A DNA stretch of 64,000 nucleotides from Bradyrhizobium sp. CCBAU 53340 (GTDB lineage Bacteria; Pseudomonadota; Alphaproteobacteria; Rhizobiales; Xanthobacteraceae), in contig NZ_CP030056.1 in NCBI RefSeq assembly GCF_015291645.1, positions 682,001 to 746,000 of the forward strand, read 5' to 3'. Below are positions 49,030-61,869 of the stretch, piece after piece (positions within the stretch are counted from its first letter, which is position 1; every line of letters starts with the position of its first letter). A program made the translations under genes and the position numbers. The notes under the pieces are model-generated. The model did no database searches. It worked only from the letters and a program-made list of their open reading frames with translations, and was not told where the DNA came from.

Positions 49030-49062
49030 AAAAAAAGGAGGGGCCACTCCAAGGGTGGCCCC
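49030..49062 (-). terminator. intrinsic terminator of the alanine dehydrogenase gene
   Basis: GGGGCCAC (49040-49047) pairs with GTGGCCCC (49055-49062) around a 7-nt loop; on the minus strand it is followed by a run of seven T (49030-49036). Confidence 0.75.
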
Positions 49063-49102
49063 TTCAAGTTAGGGAGGAAACGCCCCTAGGGGGCCTGGGA
49101 GA

Positions 49103-50215
49103 TCAGGCCGCAGCCTGTTCGATCGGTGAAAATGGTAGGCCGAGACTCTCTGCCACTGCCTTGTAGGTCAACCGGCCCCGATAGACGTTCAGGCCAGCGC
49201 GCAAGTGCGGATTTTCAAGCACGGCCGCAAAGCCCTTGTTTGCCAAAGCCAAGCCAAAAGGCAAAGTTGCGTTGTTGAGGGCCTGACTTGAGGTAAGCGG
49301 GACTGCACCGGGCATGTTGGCAACGCAATAGTGGATCACGCCGTCGACTTCGTAGGTTGGATCAGCATGGGTGGTGGCACGCGACGTCTCAAAGCAACCG
49401 CCTTGATCGATCGCGACGTCAACGACCACAGAGCCTTGCTTCATCGAGCTCAGCATCTTGCGCGACACCAGCTTCGGTGCACTGGCTCCTGGGACGAGCA
49501 CGGCGCCAATAACGACGTCTGCGGCAGAGACTTCCTCTTCAACGCTGTCGATGGTCGAGTACCTGGTGCGGACGCGGCCCTCGAATAGCTCGTCCAGTTC
49601 GCGAAGGCGGTTGATCGAACGGTCGATGACGGTGACTTCCGCACCCAAACCGGCTGCCATTCGGGCGGCATGCGTACCGACGACACCGCCACCGATGACA
49701 ACGATACGAGCGGGCTGAACGCCAGGCACGCCGCCGATCAATAACCCCCGCCCGCCGCTGTACCGTTTTAGGGCCGCGCCGGCAGCCTCGATCGTGAGCC
49801 GGCCCGCGACTTCGCTCATTGGCGCAAGCAACGGCAAGCCCCCGTTCGAGTCGGTGACGGTTTCATAGGCGATCGCTGTGCAACCCGATTTCAGCAGTCC
49901 TTTTGCCTGCTCCGGATCGGGCGCCAGATGCAGATAGGTGAAGAGGATCTGATTCTCTCGGAGCTGGACCCATTCGGACGGCTGCGGCTCCTTGACCTTG
50001 ACTACCATCTCGCTCGATGCAAACACCTCCCGAGCAGCCGCGGCGATTGTTGCACCGGCCTTCCGGTATTCCTCGTCGCTTGCCCCGATGCCAGCGCCGG
50101 CATTGGCCTCCACCAATACTTGGTGGCCGGCAGCCACATATTCCCGGACAGCTCCAGGGGTCAGGCCCACGCGATATTCGTGTGTTTTGATTTCCTTGGG
50201 AACACCGACTTGCAT
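49103..50215 (-). CDS. ald: alanine dehydrogenase (370 aa)
   Basis: Catalyses L-alanine + NAD+ + H2O = pyruvate + NH4+ + NADH. The sequence is typical from end to end: MQVGVPKEIKTHEYRVGLTP, KVKEPQPSEW with the substrate lysine, ILFTYLHLAPD with the catalytic histidine, VQPARIVVIGGGVVGTHAAR (NAD binding), DVVIGAVLVPGASAPKLV, VVVDVAIDQGGCFETS with the Asp, and VANMPGAVPLTSSQALNNAT. Length is standard (371). GGAG lies eight bases before the ATG. It would recycle the alanine made by a pyruvate-dependent aminotransferase and free ammonium. A clear terminator follows. Confidence 0.95.
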   Translation of the reverse strand: MQVGVPKEIKTHEYRVGLTPGAVREYVAAGHQVLVEANAGAGIGASDEEYRKAGATIAAAAREVFASSEMVVKVKEPQPSEWVQLRENQILFTYLHLAPDPEQAKGLLKSGCTAIAYETVTDSNGGLPLLAPMSEVAGRLTIEAAGAALKRYSGGRGLLIGGVPGVQPARIVVIGGGVVGTHAARMAAGLGAEVTVIDRSINRLRELDELFEGRVRTRYSTIDSVEEEVSAADVVIGAVLVPGASAPKLVSRKMLSSMKQGSVVVDVAIDQGGCFETSRATTHADPTYEVDGVIHYCVANMPGAVPLTSSQALNNATLPFGLALANKGFAAVLENPHLRAGLNVYRGRLTYKAVAESLGLPFSPIEQAAA

Positions 50216-50993
50216 CTTGCAATCTCCGCTTTTGCTGAACCACTTCTAATCGGAACCACGCGGTGAAATTGAGAAGGGACCGGCGAACGACGCAGAAATT
50301 CAGCAACCTCGGCGTTCTTGCGCACAATTCCAGCAGAGTGCGCGAGATGGTGATGGTTTGCTATTCCTGGCGCCGCAATCGGCACAGTGGCAGCCGACAC
50401 ATCGATCCAAAGGAAGTTTCGCACAGCGATTTTCACGTATTTAACGGCCTTCGGTTCCTCCACGGGGCTCTGGGCGAAACATCCCCTCTGTCCCGCTCCA
50501 CGCAAAAGCTGCATGAATCCCGGCGGATATTTATGGCGGAACAGTTGCCCAGCAACGCGCGCATGCCGCCAGGGCTCGCCGATCGAATGGCAACGATACG
50601 CTCAGAGATTGTGAGCATCATGGAGCGGCTGTCAATGATCGCTCGAAAGCGGCCTTTCCGATTGTGACGATCGCGTCCACCTTCGGTCTTGGTGATGACG
50701 AGCGCAGGCGCGAGCCCGGGATATTGCGATGGACTACGGCTCGGCGCAATCAGCACCGCGACCGGGCCACCTATCTGCGGACGCCTAGTGTTGAAAACCG
50801 GTGTCCTCGTGCAAGAAGGCGAGTGCTGCGAGCGAGAGTGGCCCATTGTTCTCCTTTGAGAGACCTTAACGCACTAGCGGCAGGCCTGGAATCGCTGAGG
50901 CCGCAGCGGATTGCGCGTCAGAGTTCGAATAGCTCGCGCGGCAACTTCGTGAATGGTTCACCTGCAACGTCGGTATGCGGAAGGTTTCGCTGA
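50216..50993. other. intergenic stretch, nothing recognised
   Basis: Open frames on both strands (for example 50263-50667, plus) lack conserved features; no promoter consensus found. Confidence 0.4.
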
Positions 50994-52070
50994 TCACATA
51001 ACCACGTCTTCATCGATCCAGTTTTCAAGCATGAGGTGAAATGTCGTATTCGGCTTGAGGACCGTGTTATCGCCGTCCTTCAAGCTAGCTGTAGGTTCCG
51101 TCCAATCTATCGCGACGGCGTAGCCGCACCGAGACTCCTTCACCAAGCCATCGCGTTTTCAAGTTGGAGTTGAAAGCTATGGCGACGTCGCTGCAGGTCC
51201 TGCCGGGTTTGGCGGCGGCAAGTGCAGCTTCCAACCTGGCAACGTTCCCTTCATGCAACCGGCGTATGTGATCCGACGGCTTACCGATCGCGACATCGTG
51301 CGCATCAGCGGAGAGGTCTAGCCATGACGCCCGCCGCTGAACTCGAAATTGCTCTGCGAGCCCGTCTGGAAGACGTCTTCGGTCCAGCGAATGTGACACG
51401 TGGAGATGCGTGCGCAGCGCAAAGAAGAGGCCCGCAAAATCCGTGCTGGGCTTGCCGTTAGCGCTGCGCACCAATGTTGCAATGACCTCGGCGGATTCAT
51501 TGGCCTCGCGCGCGCCTGAGCGGATAACGTCTCTCGCTTTGAGCATGCCGGCGTCGGAAATAGCGGTAGCTTCCCGCATCATCGCGAATTCCGAGTCCGA
51601 TTTCACGCCGCGGATCCGGGTCACGGCGTTAGTGCAGTAGACGATGTTCGCGCCTGTCGAGCGAGATTTGAACTTCTTAACTGTCAGCGGGCAAGAGCCG
51701 TTCTTCCAGACCGGTCCATTTGCGGCCGACGCCATCGTCCAAGATGAAGTCGATGGTCTCCTCCCGTTCGGGGTAGCGATGAGCGCCTCCGAATAACCAG
51801 TGACACGACTGCGATCGACAAACATCTGATGGATCGCCGCCGGCCAGACCATTCTGCGCGTCAGGAAGGTCGGCTACTCATCCGTTAAAGTCACGACCAG
51901 CCCCCGCGGAACATAGCCCGACCTCGAAGTGTATCCGGAGAGATATATGATGTTAGCCGGAGCCGTGACCACCGCTTCGACCTTCGCCGCTCTATCTCCG
52001 ACTTGACGGCGGATAATCTCCGCAGATACCCGCCGCGGGCGAATGCTTGCGAAGCCTTAGGCATTGCCAT
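50994..52070 (-). pseudogene. M24-family peptidase (Xaa-Pro / ectoine hydrolase-like), frameshifted
   Basis: The natural start MAMPKASQAFARGGYLRRLS at 52070 follows AAGGAG. After KSEIERR the frame shifts to VEAVVTAPANIIYLSGYTSR, then to RVTGYSEALIATPNG, then TGANIVYCTNAVTRIRGVKS, ALAAAKPGRTCSDV, and finally KESRCGYAVAIDWTEPTASL and TVLKPNTTFHLMLENWID, ending at 50994. At least four frame changes, so inactive. The C-terminal SRxGY...W-E-T-SL-GD-TVLxPN pattern is shared with the DoeA/EutD ectoine hydrolase branch, but the metal ligands cannot be checked in the broken frame. It follows the M20 gene by 104 bases. Confidence 0.8.
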
Positions 52071-52174
52071 GTGCAAACTCCTTCTGGAAAGAGTGGGTCG
52101 TTCTCTCGCGTGGATCGAGGGCGGGCCGGCGGATCTTTTCGTGTCATTTGTGGCGGGATCGTACATCGGCGCCG

Positions 52175-53377
52175 CTACGAATTCAGCATCTCCAAGCAGT
52201 ACCTGATCGCGAGCTCAGCTGTCGGAACGAGCAGATCGTCCGAGGCTCCGAAAGTTGGCGTGTGCACGCCGGACTCGTTGCCTTGCTCCTTGCTGCCAAA
52301 CCAGAAGTAGATCGAGGGCACGCACGCGGAGTAGAATCCGAAATCGTCGCTGCCGCCGCCTGCGCTCGACGACTTCAGGTCGGAAAACTTGTCTTTGCCC
52401 ACGGTCTCGACCACCAGCCGCCGAAACCTGTCAACCATCACGTCGTTGTTAATGACCGGCGGTTCACCGAATTTGTGGGAGAACTCCGCTTTCCCGCGGT
52501 GCATCGTCGCGACCCCTTCAGCTATTTCTCGCACGCGCTGAACCAGGAGCTCTCTCCGCTCACAACGGCTTGTTCTGATAGTTCCGGTCATCGTAACTGA
52601 CGGGCAAATGATATTTGTGGCTTCGCCACCTGCAATCGTCCCGATTGTGACGATCGCCCCGTCATCGAAGGGCATTTCCCGCGACACGACCTTTTGGACC
52701 TCATTGATGAATGCCCCGGCCATCGCAATTGCATCCACGCCCGCATGCGGCCTCGCGCCGTGGGCCATGGTCCCGATAAGTGTGATCGCGAACTGATCGG
52801 CGGATTGTGTCACAGCGCCTGGGCGTGCGCCGAACATCCCCGCGGGCAAATCAGTTTTGACGTGGAACCCAACAGCAGCGTGGAAGCCGCTAAGCAGGCC
52901 CTGCTCAGCCACTGATCGTCCGCCGAGTGGCTCCGCCTCCTCGGCGGGCTGGAAAAACACGCGAAGCTTGCCAGAAAAGCTCTCTCGCATCCGATGAAAC
53001 GCAAGTGCGGTACCCATAGCGATCGACGCATGCAGGTCATGACCGCACGCATGCATATGACCTGGGACCCGGGACTGATAGGACAAGTCGTCCCGGGTTT
53101 CCTGGATCGGCAAGGCATCGATGTCGCCCCGTATGGCGACGGAGCGCTGCGGCCCGGAGGCTAAACCGTGGATGTCGACGTAAAGGCCGGTTTTGTGAAA
53201 GGTCTTCGCATCGAACAGCCCAAACCGTTCAAGCGTTTCGCGGATCCGCTGTTGAGTTTTCCACTCGTTGTTGGAAAGCTCCGGCTCGCGATGCATAGCA
53301 TGCCGCATTTCGATCACCACGTCCTTTTCGGAACTGGAAAGCAGATTGTTTGCGCTTGTGTTTGTAGTCCTCTTCAT
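52175..53377 (-). CDS. M20-family amidohydrolase (400 aa)
   Basis: A zinc amidohydrolase of the M20D type (hippurate, N-acyl amino acid or IAA-amino acid hydrolases). Metal-binding and catalytic motifs are visible: VAIRGDIDALPIQE, GHMHACGHDLHASIAMG, FFQPAEEAEPLGGRSV, HGARPHAGVDAIAMAG, and GSDDFGFYSACVPSIYFWFG near the end. Length is normal. GGAAGG upstream supports the ATG. The 3' neighbour is a broken M24 peptidase, and both lie near amino-acid catabolic genes, so it probably releases an amino compound from an acylated precursor; substrate unknown. Confidence 0.9.
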   Translation of the reverse strand: MKRTTNTSANNLLSSSEKDVVIEMRHAMHREPELSNNEWKTQQRIRETLERFGLFDAKTFHKTGLYVDIHGLASGPQRSVAIRGDIDALPIQETRDDLSYQSRVPGHMHACGHDLHASIAMGTALAFHRMRESFSGKLRVFFQPAEEAEPLGGRSVAEQGLLSGFHAAVGFHVKTDLPAGMFGARPGAVTQSADQFAITLIGTMAHGARPHAGVDAIAMAGAFINEVQKVVSREMPFDDGAIVTIGTIAGGEATNIICPSVTMTGTIRTSRCERRELLVQRVREIAEGVATMHRGKAEFSHKFGEPPVINNDVMVDRFRRLVVETVGKDKFSDLKSSSAGGGSDDFGFYSACVPSIYFWFGSKEQGNESGVHTPTFGASDDLLVPTAELAIRYCLEMLNS

Positions 53378-54399
53378 CTTCGCGGCCTTCCAGTTGACGC
53401 TTGAGTCAATGTAGCAGGTCGGGTAGGCGGGGAGCAGCGACTAGCGTGGCTATCGCGCAGCAATGCTGCAAGGTTGTCGTCCGATGCGCACAATCTGAGA
53501 GCATCTGATCCTGGCGGGCGCCGGATCGCAGGGCCTCGGAAGAGGCCCTGCACAACCAAAACAAGCTAACGGCGCGCCTGTCGATCGGGACTACCATCAC
53601 GGCCCCGGAGCCGTCAGCTTCTCAGCTCTTTGGTCATCCTCTATCCGAGGCCTGCGCCCTGCTCCCTGAATGCTCTCCAGTCGATCGGCCGCTCCAGCGC
53701 TGCTCGTTCGCGCCTCTGCCGAAGGAAATGGTGGGTCTTTGGGCAAATATGGCGCCGGCCTTCAAAATAATTGCGGCTGCAAATGACAATATCATTGCGA
53801 CACGTCGCAGCTCCGTACCCCAGCTCCAGGCTTTCACGCAAGGCGAGGCATCGGCCGGTATTGTGGACAGCCGAGCACATGAGGCGCGGAAATCCGGGAC
53901 GCCATTGGAACGGTCGTCGCGTGCGAGGGCATCTACGCGGTGACCTCGTTTACCCTCATCGTGCGGGATGTCGCAATAGGAGGTGCGCTAGCCTACATCG
54001 ATCCGCTGCTTTCCGCTCAGGGTATGCTGGCTGTACCAAAAGCGCTCCGCTACGGCCCACGACTGACGTGGCGCTCGGCGAGCTGGCTGCGGAGATTCTC
54101 ATGAATTCGTAGCGAGCAGAACGAGTCAGCCAGTATAACTGTTGGCGGGCATGGTTAAGATCTTTCGCTTCAGGTCCTCGATGATCCGGTCGACTAGCGC
54201 AGTATCGGGCCGGACCGGCCTCCCTCCCTGCAGATCTTTGCCGGCGTCCACTCGCATAGCGCCGGTGGCTGGAGGGCATGTGGCGCTGATCGTCGTGTGC
54301 CGCCCGTTGCCACTGCCACGCATATGCACGCTCGCCTCCAAGGAGGGTTCAATCGTTCGTGCGCTGATCCGCGCTTCTAGTCTAACTCAGCGGCGGGCG
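53378..54399. other. 1 kb stretch with weak gene remnants
   Basis: A minus-strand frame at 53641-53880 (ESLELGYGAATCRNDIVICS, EGRRHICPKTHHFLRQRRER) looks protein-like but is not recognised. Another at 54126-54341 contains DTALVDRIIEDLKRKIL, which resembles the first helix of a GntR-type regulator and then ends. No intact gene. Confidence 0.35.
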
Positions 54400-54945
54400 A
54401 AGCGATAGGGCACCGAATATGGTGTTGTTCGATCTCGACGTGATAGTCGAGCCCGACCCGCCATTCGGCATGGACCCACGGCTGGCCCGGAAGCGGTTTG
54501 AGAATTGGCGCATCAATTTCCTCGAAAGCTGGCGCCGTATGCGGCCATACTGACGCAGTACCCGTTCGTCATTGAGCTTGGCCAGCCACTAGGCGATCGC
54601 GCGGTTGAGTTCGGCCAGGCTGTAAAAAGTTCGGTTGCGCAACCGCCGCAGCAGCCAACGCTCGATGATTCCCACCGCAGGCCTCGACCTTTGCCTTATC
54701 TCTCGGGCGAGGCGGCCGTGCCGGAATGCTGCGCCATATCGCTGTAGCTGCGGTCGACTATGGGGTCACAGAGGCAGGCCTCGATCACCGCGATCTTGGC
54801 GTTGTGGGCACCAGCAGTTGCGTCGCGTCACCAAAAAAGCTGTAGGCCGCGTCGTTTCCCGCGATCCAGTCGCCGAGCTGCTCGGTCCACGTCGCTAGCG
54901 GGAATGACAAGCTGGATGCGCCCATGACCGCAACGAAGCGCGCGA
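54400..54945 (-). pseudogene. istA: IS21 istA remnant (third type)
   Basis: ATWTEQLGDWIAGN (54900-54830) and, in other frames, RTFYSLAELNRAI, KLNDERVLRQYGRTRRQLFE, PILKPLPGQPWVHAEWRVGL and DYHVEIEQHH are IstA pieces. Heavily decayed. Confidence 0.65.
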
Positions 54946-55313
54946 TCATTTCGGAACTCCGCGCGCCATCAAATCGGTACGGTGCGCGCGATGACCTCGG
55001 AATCGACAGACCACGGCGGTGAGCGCCTTCTCGGCCATCCGGCGCGGCTCCAGGAAACCCGGGAAGTAGGAGCCCTTGCGCAGCTTGGGATGCGAAGCTC
55101 GACCGTGCCGGCCAGGTCTCCCAGGTCCGGTCGAAGCTCACCGTTGCGCTGGGCCAGACGCTCGGGGTTCTTCTCGCCGTAGGCTGCACCGACCTGGCCT
55201 TCGACTTCCAGCTCCATCAGCCGCTGGGCAGCAAAGCCGATCATCTCGCGCAAGAGATGGCCGGAGTTCGAGACCCTGACGGCTCGCTTCCGTCTTTCCG
55301 TTCCACGCATCAC
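54946..55313 (-). pseudogene. IS256-family transposase, N-terminal remnant
   Basis: LLREMIGFAAQRLMELEVEG, AAYGEKNPERLAQRNGE and AGTVELRIP are mutator-type N-terminal motifs with frameshifts between them. Confidence 0.7.
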
Positions 55314-55719
55314 TCGAGGGCGCAGGCGCGCATATGACGCGGGTTACGCTCGGGAAGAGCCGGGTGCGGGAAGTCTGCCCGCCCGGATCTGTGAGGGCGA
55401 AGCCGAATGGCTGAGTTACTCGACCACGACCCCGGTACAGGACCACGATGTCAAAAACCGGAAGTTTGCTCATTCGGCGGATTGCGGGTGCGACAATGGA
55501 AATTTAGCCCACTCGAGTAGGATCACAGCGATTTCTCGCACGCCGAGCGCAGGCGCTCAAGCACTTAGCGACGTCTGCATCGATGCTCGCAACGGCTGCG
55601 CCAGCTCCCCCGTCTGCAAAGGTGGCGGTGCTGACTTATGAGTCGACGCATTGCAGTGAGGATTTGCTCGGCATCGACGACGTCGCGCAGCGCGCACGAA
55701 TTGGGATTGGCGGCAAGGG

Positions 55720-55990
55720 TGCTCATAGTGGAGACCATTCGGACGACATAAGAGGACCATTGTCGCCGCGTATCGAAGTGTATGCTGGCGGAGGCTCCGC
55801 AGCCGCCGGTGGCGACGATTCCGACACCAAAGGCACGAACGATATTGCATCTGCCGAAGCCGGCAGCACCAGTTGTTGAACGCGCCCGGCGTCGCCAGTC
55901 ATGTACCTGCTGTGTCCGGCAGCCATGGCGGCGGGCGATATCGATTGCAATCGCACCCGGCTCAAGGCTTTCCGCGGCGATCTGACCCTT
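55720..55990 (-). pseudogene. tnpA: IS66 tnpA remnant
   Basis: LKGQIAAESLEPGAIAIDIA and RRHGCRTQQVHDWRRRAR followed in another frame by LVLPASADAISFVPLVSESS. Truncated at both ends. Confidence 0.72.
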
Positions 55991-56165
55991 CAGGCGTGCG
56001 GACGTCCGCTGCCAGGCGCTGGTGAGGCGTTGCCGGCGCGCTGTATGTCTTGCGTACACGAGCACTGTCGCGCTGCTTGGCTAACAGTTTGAACGAGGGT
56101 TGGAAGAAGTTTACGAACAGCCGCGCTGATCGACAGAGTGCGGCCAGCAGCTCGGCCGCTTCCAG
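55991..56165 (-). pseudogene. fragment of a diverged ISNCY-like transposase
   Basis: The minus strand matches the middle of the DDE transposase at 42250-42360 with many substitutions. At 56165 it meets the plus-strand copy 56166-57752 head to head. Confidence 0.6.
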
Positions 56166-57583
56166 GCGAGTTCGTCGACATCACCGGATTCCATCGCAAA
56201 CATGCGATGCGTCTACTTCGAGGCCAGGAAGACGTAAGCGCAGGCCGACGGGCGCGACGTCGGATCTATAATGAGGCGGAACACAACGCGCTCGTGCTGC
56301 TTTGGGAGGCGTCAGACCGGATCTGCGGGAAGCGGCTGAAGGCGTTAATGCCTGCGCTGATTGAAGCGATGGAACGGCACGGCCACCTCGACCTTGCTCC
56401 CGAGATCCGCGACAAACTTTTGGCAATGAGTGCTGCGACGATCGACCGCGCGTTGGCACGGGTCCGAGAAGGATTAGGTCGCAAGCGCCGACGGCACGCG
56501 ACGCACTCGTTGCGTCGCAGTATTCCAATACGGACGTCGGCAGATTGGAACGATCCGGCGCCGGGGTTCGTCGAGGCTGACCTTGTAGCGCATAGCGGTC
56601 TATCGGCGCGCGGCAGCTTCATCCAGACCCTCGTGCTCACCGACATTGCTACCGGCTGGACGGAGTGCGCTCCTCTGATCGTGCGCGAACAAACACTGTT
56701 GAGCACGGTGTTGACGGAATTGCGCAAACAATTGCCTTTTGCGCTGGTCGGCCTCGATACGGACAATGATACGGTGTTCATGAATGAGACGCTGAAAGCC
56801 TACTGCGATGCGGCCAACATCGTCTTCACGCGTTGCCGGCCCTACCGGAAGAACGACCAGGCGTTCGTCGAGCAGAAGAACGGTGCCGTCGTGCGCAGGA
56901 TGGTCGGCTATCGTCGGCTCGAGGGCCTGGAAGCGGCCAAGCTGCTGGCTGAACTCTATCGATCGGCGCGGCTGTTCGTGAACTTCTTCCAACCCTCATT
57001 CAAACTGATGGCCAAGCAGCGCGACGGTGCTCGTGTGCGTAAGACATACAGCGCACCGGCAACGCCACACCAGCGCTTGGCCGCCGACGCCCGCACGCCC
57101 GATGCGATTCGTCACCATCTCCAAGAAATCTATGCCGCTCTCGACCCGGTCGCGTTGTTGCGCGACATCCGCGGCGCGCAGGAACGCCTCGCGGCGCTCG
57201 CTGATACGCAGCCAATCGCCCATCCTGCTGCGGCATCGCAACCGATCGATCTCTTCCTGGCAAGCCTACGAACCGCCTGGAAAGACGGAGCTATGCGACC
57301 GACGGATCGGCCAATCGTGAAAGCGAAAAGAGGCCGGCGGCGTCCCGACCCGCTCATCCGGGCAACGCTAGATTTGCGAAAATGGTTTGAAGCCGAGCCT
57401 TGGCGGACTGGTAGCGAACTGCTCTCCCGGTTGCAGGCGGAATATCCTGGAGCCTATCCGAACAAGCTTCTTCGAACGCTTCAGCGTAGGCTTAAATCCT
57501 GGCGCAGCGAGCAAGCGAACGCGTTGTTGTTCGTTCCTACGGAGGAAACGCTGCTGGGGCATGAGGTCACAACAACCCAATGA
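56166..57583 (+). pseudogene. ISNCY-like DDE transposase, lacking the first ~35 residues
   Basis: Identical to the copy at 41716-43230 apart from a few substitutions (ALVLLWEAS for ALLLLWEAS, ALVGLDTDN for ALIGLDTDN), with all three catalytic acidic residues. The N-terminal HTH start is lost, and the first in-frame codons come from unrelated sequence. Confidence 0.87.
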
Positions 57584-57752
57584 TGTGGCAGACGCCAGCG
57601 GAGGAGGCCGGGCGCTCCGAAACCCCGGCCATCTCCGCACCCGGCCTCCTCCTCAACCCAAGCCGGGAGCAAAATAAATGAGGCAACCGATCGCACCCGG
57701 GAGCATCAATACATGAGGCAATACGCGCTCTCATCCTGATTGTCGCGCTATA
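56166..57752 (+). mobile_element. DDE-type IS (ISNCY-like), second copy, 5'-truncated
   Basis: From GAGTTCGTCGACATCACCGG to the right end GTCGCGCTATA it is almost identical to the complete copy at 41549-43345, in opposite orientation. Confidence 0.87.
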
Positions 57753-58064
57753 AGTGCGGCGCGGCGATCAAAGTGAGAGTGCAGCGTCAATCCAGATGAG
57801 AATGCCGCCACTGGACGGGAACGTCGGGAGGGCGTAGCCCGACCGGAGTTTCCGTCCAGCGGCGGCGGCCTTTTCGAGGCCTCAGGTGGTCGCGGTCGGC
57901 CGGTATGCCGGTGGTTTTTCCGATTCGGAGGAATCACTTTTGTGCCCGGCCGCCACATAACCGTCCATCAATTGAGATGGGATGGTTGCCGCCCTCCCCA
58001 GACGGCATCGTAATGTGCCAAGAACGCAGTGTTTGAACCCCGAAGCGAAGAGGACGGCAAATTG

Positions 58065-59090
58065 ATGGATACGGTGATCGGAGTGGATCTAGCCAAGAAT
58101 GTGTTTCAGCTCCACGGGGCGTCAATGGCGGGACACTTGAAATTTCGAAAGAAACTGTCGCGGCTTCAGTTTCGGAAGTTCATGGCGGGCCACCCATCGG
58201 CAGTGGTGGTGATGGAAGCCTGTGGCAGCGCCCACTATTGGGCACGGGAGATGGTCAAGCTCGGCCATGAAGTGAAACTGATCGCTCCGCAATATGTGAA
58301 GCCTTTTGTGAAACGCCAAAAGAACGACGCGGCTGATGCCGAAGCAATCGTGATCGCGGCACAGCGCCCCGAGATGCGCTTCGTCGAGCCGAAATCGGAA
58401 GAACAGCAGGCCAGGGCAGTGCTCTTTCGGGCTCGGAAGCGCCTTGTTCATCAGCGCACCGATCTGGTGAATGCGCTGCGTTCTGTTCTCTACGAATTCG
58501 GCCATATCATCCCGCAAGGAATCGAACAACTTAAACGCATTGACGCAATCCTCGAAGATCCGAACAGCGATCTACCAGAACTGGTCCGCGAGGAATGTCG
58601 GAGTCTCATTGATCAGATCGCCTACAAGACGGAGCGGATCGATGCCAAGGCAGAGCAGCTCAAGAAGTTGGCGACGCGGACGGTCACGGCGCAGCGGCTG
58701 CAGACAATGCCGGGGGTCGGCCCGCTGACCGCACTCGCGATCGAGGCTTTCGCGCCCGACATGGCGGCCTTTCGACGTGGCCGAGACTTCGCGGCTTGGC
58801 TCGGCTTGGTCCCACGGCAACATTCCTCAGGGGGAAAGGAAAGGCTCGGACGCGTTTCGAAGGAAGGACAGGCGGACATTCGCCAGTTGCTCATCGTTGG
58901 GGCGATGTCGCGGCTGAACTGGCTCGGGCGCAAGTCGATCCCTAGCGGATCCTGGCTGGCGCAGATGCTGGCGAGGAAGCCGCGCATGCTTGTGGCGATC
59001 GCCTTGGCGAACAAGATGGCTCGGACGATTTGGGCCATGCTCACCCGGAAGGAGGATTATCGGAACCCAGCGCAGGCAGTGACGGCATGA
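58065..59090 (+). CDS. IS110-family transposase, IS1111-like (341 aa)
   Basis: Starts MDTVIGVDLAKNVFQLHGAS with the first catalytic Asp; VVMEACGSAHYWAREMVKLG (Glu), KRQKNDAADAEAIVIAAQRP (Asp pair), LQTMPGVGPLTALAIEAF and the serine-containing C-terminal [20 protein letters not shown] follow, with the Ser in the conserved position of the Tnp20 domain. AGAGGA lies upstream of the ATG at 58065, so the longer start at 58029 is less likely. Frame complete; IS110 elements need a non-coding bridge RNA from their flanks, which I cannot delimit. Confidence 0.9.
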   Translation: MDTVIGVDLAKNVFQLHGASMAGHLKFRKKLSRLQFRKFMAGHPSAVVVMEACGSAHYWAREMVKLGHEVKLIAPQYVKPFVKRQKNDAADAEAIVIAAQRPEMRFVEPKSEEQQARAVLFRARKRLVHQRTDLVNALRSVLYEFGHIIPQGIEQLKRIDAILEDPNSDLPELVREECRSLIDQIAYKTERIDAKAEQLKKLATRTVTAQRLQTMPGVGPLTALAIEAFAPDMAAFRRGRDFAAWLGLVPRQHSSGGKERLGRVSKEGQADIRQLLIVGAMSRLNWLGRKSIPSGSWLAQMLARKPRMLVAIALANKMARTIWAMLTRKEDYRNPAQAVTA

Positions 59091-59224
59091 CTGCATGCAG
59101 CACGAAATAGCCTGACGTTGGCGAAGGGGGTGTGAGAAGGCGACGACCCGAATGGGCGCAACGATCGAACAGATCTGGATCAGGAAACCAGCTAGAGCCA
59201 AAGAGCCGACGTGCTCGGAGATGA

Positions 59225-61650
<2,426 letters not shown>

Positions 61651-61770
61651 CGCGCCGCGACAATCAACCTGACAAAGCACTTGCGCGCGTCAATCAAACC
61701 CGCGGATCATCACATCCGCCGCGACACCAGATTCTCATCCAGATTGTCGCGCACCTCTCTCCCAGATCGC

Positions 61771-61869
61771 CGCGCTACAGTCGAGAGCTATCGCAGGCGC
61801 ACCGCGCTCGACGGAAAACGCGGTCCGGGACGGCCGACCTCGCACGCGACACCCAAAGCCATCGCTGAT
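61771..61869 (+). pseudogene. istB: istB C-terminal remnant of a related IS21
   Basis: VESYRRRTALDGKRGPGRPT parallels the tail of the IstB just upstream (VESYRRREAAERKKGPGRPA). Confidence 0.6.

Noticed and set aside
54126..54341. Possible GntR-type regulator start (DTALVDRIIEDLKRKIL)
   Set aside because: Only one helix is recognisable and the frame ends directly after it; too little for a feature.
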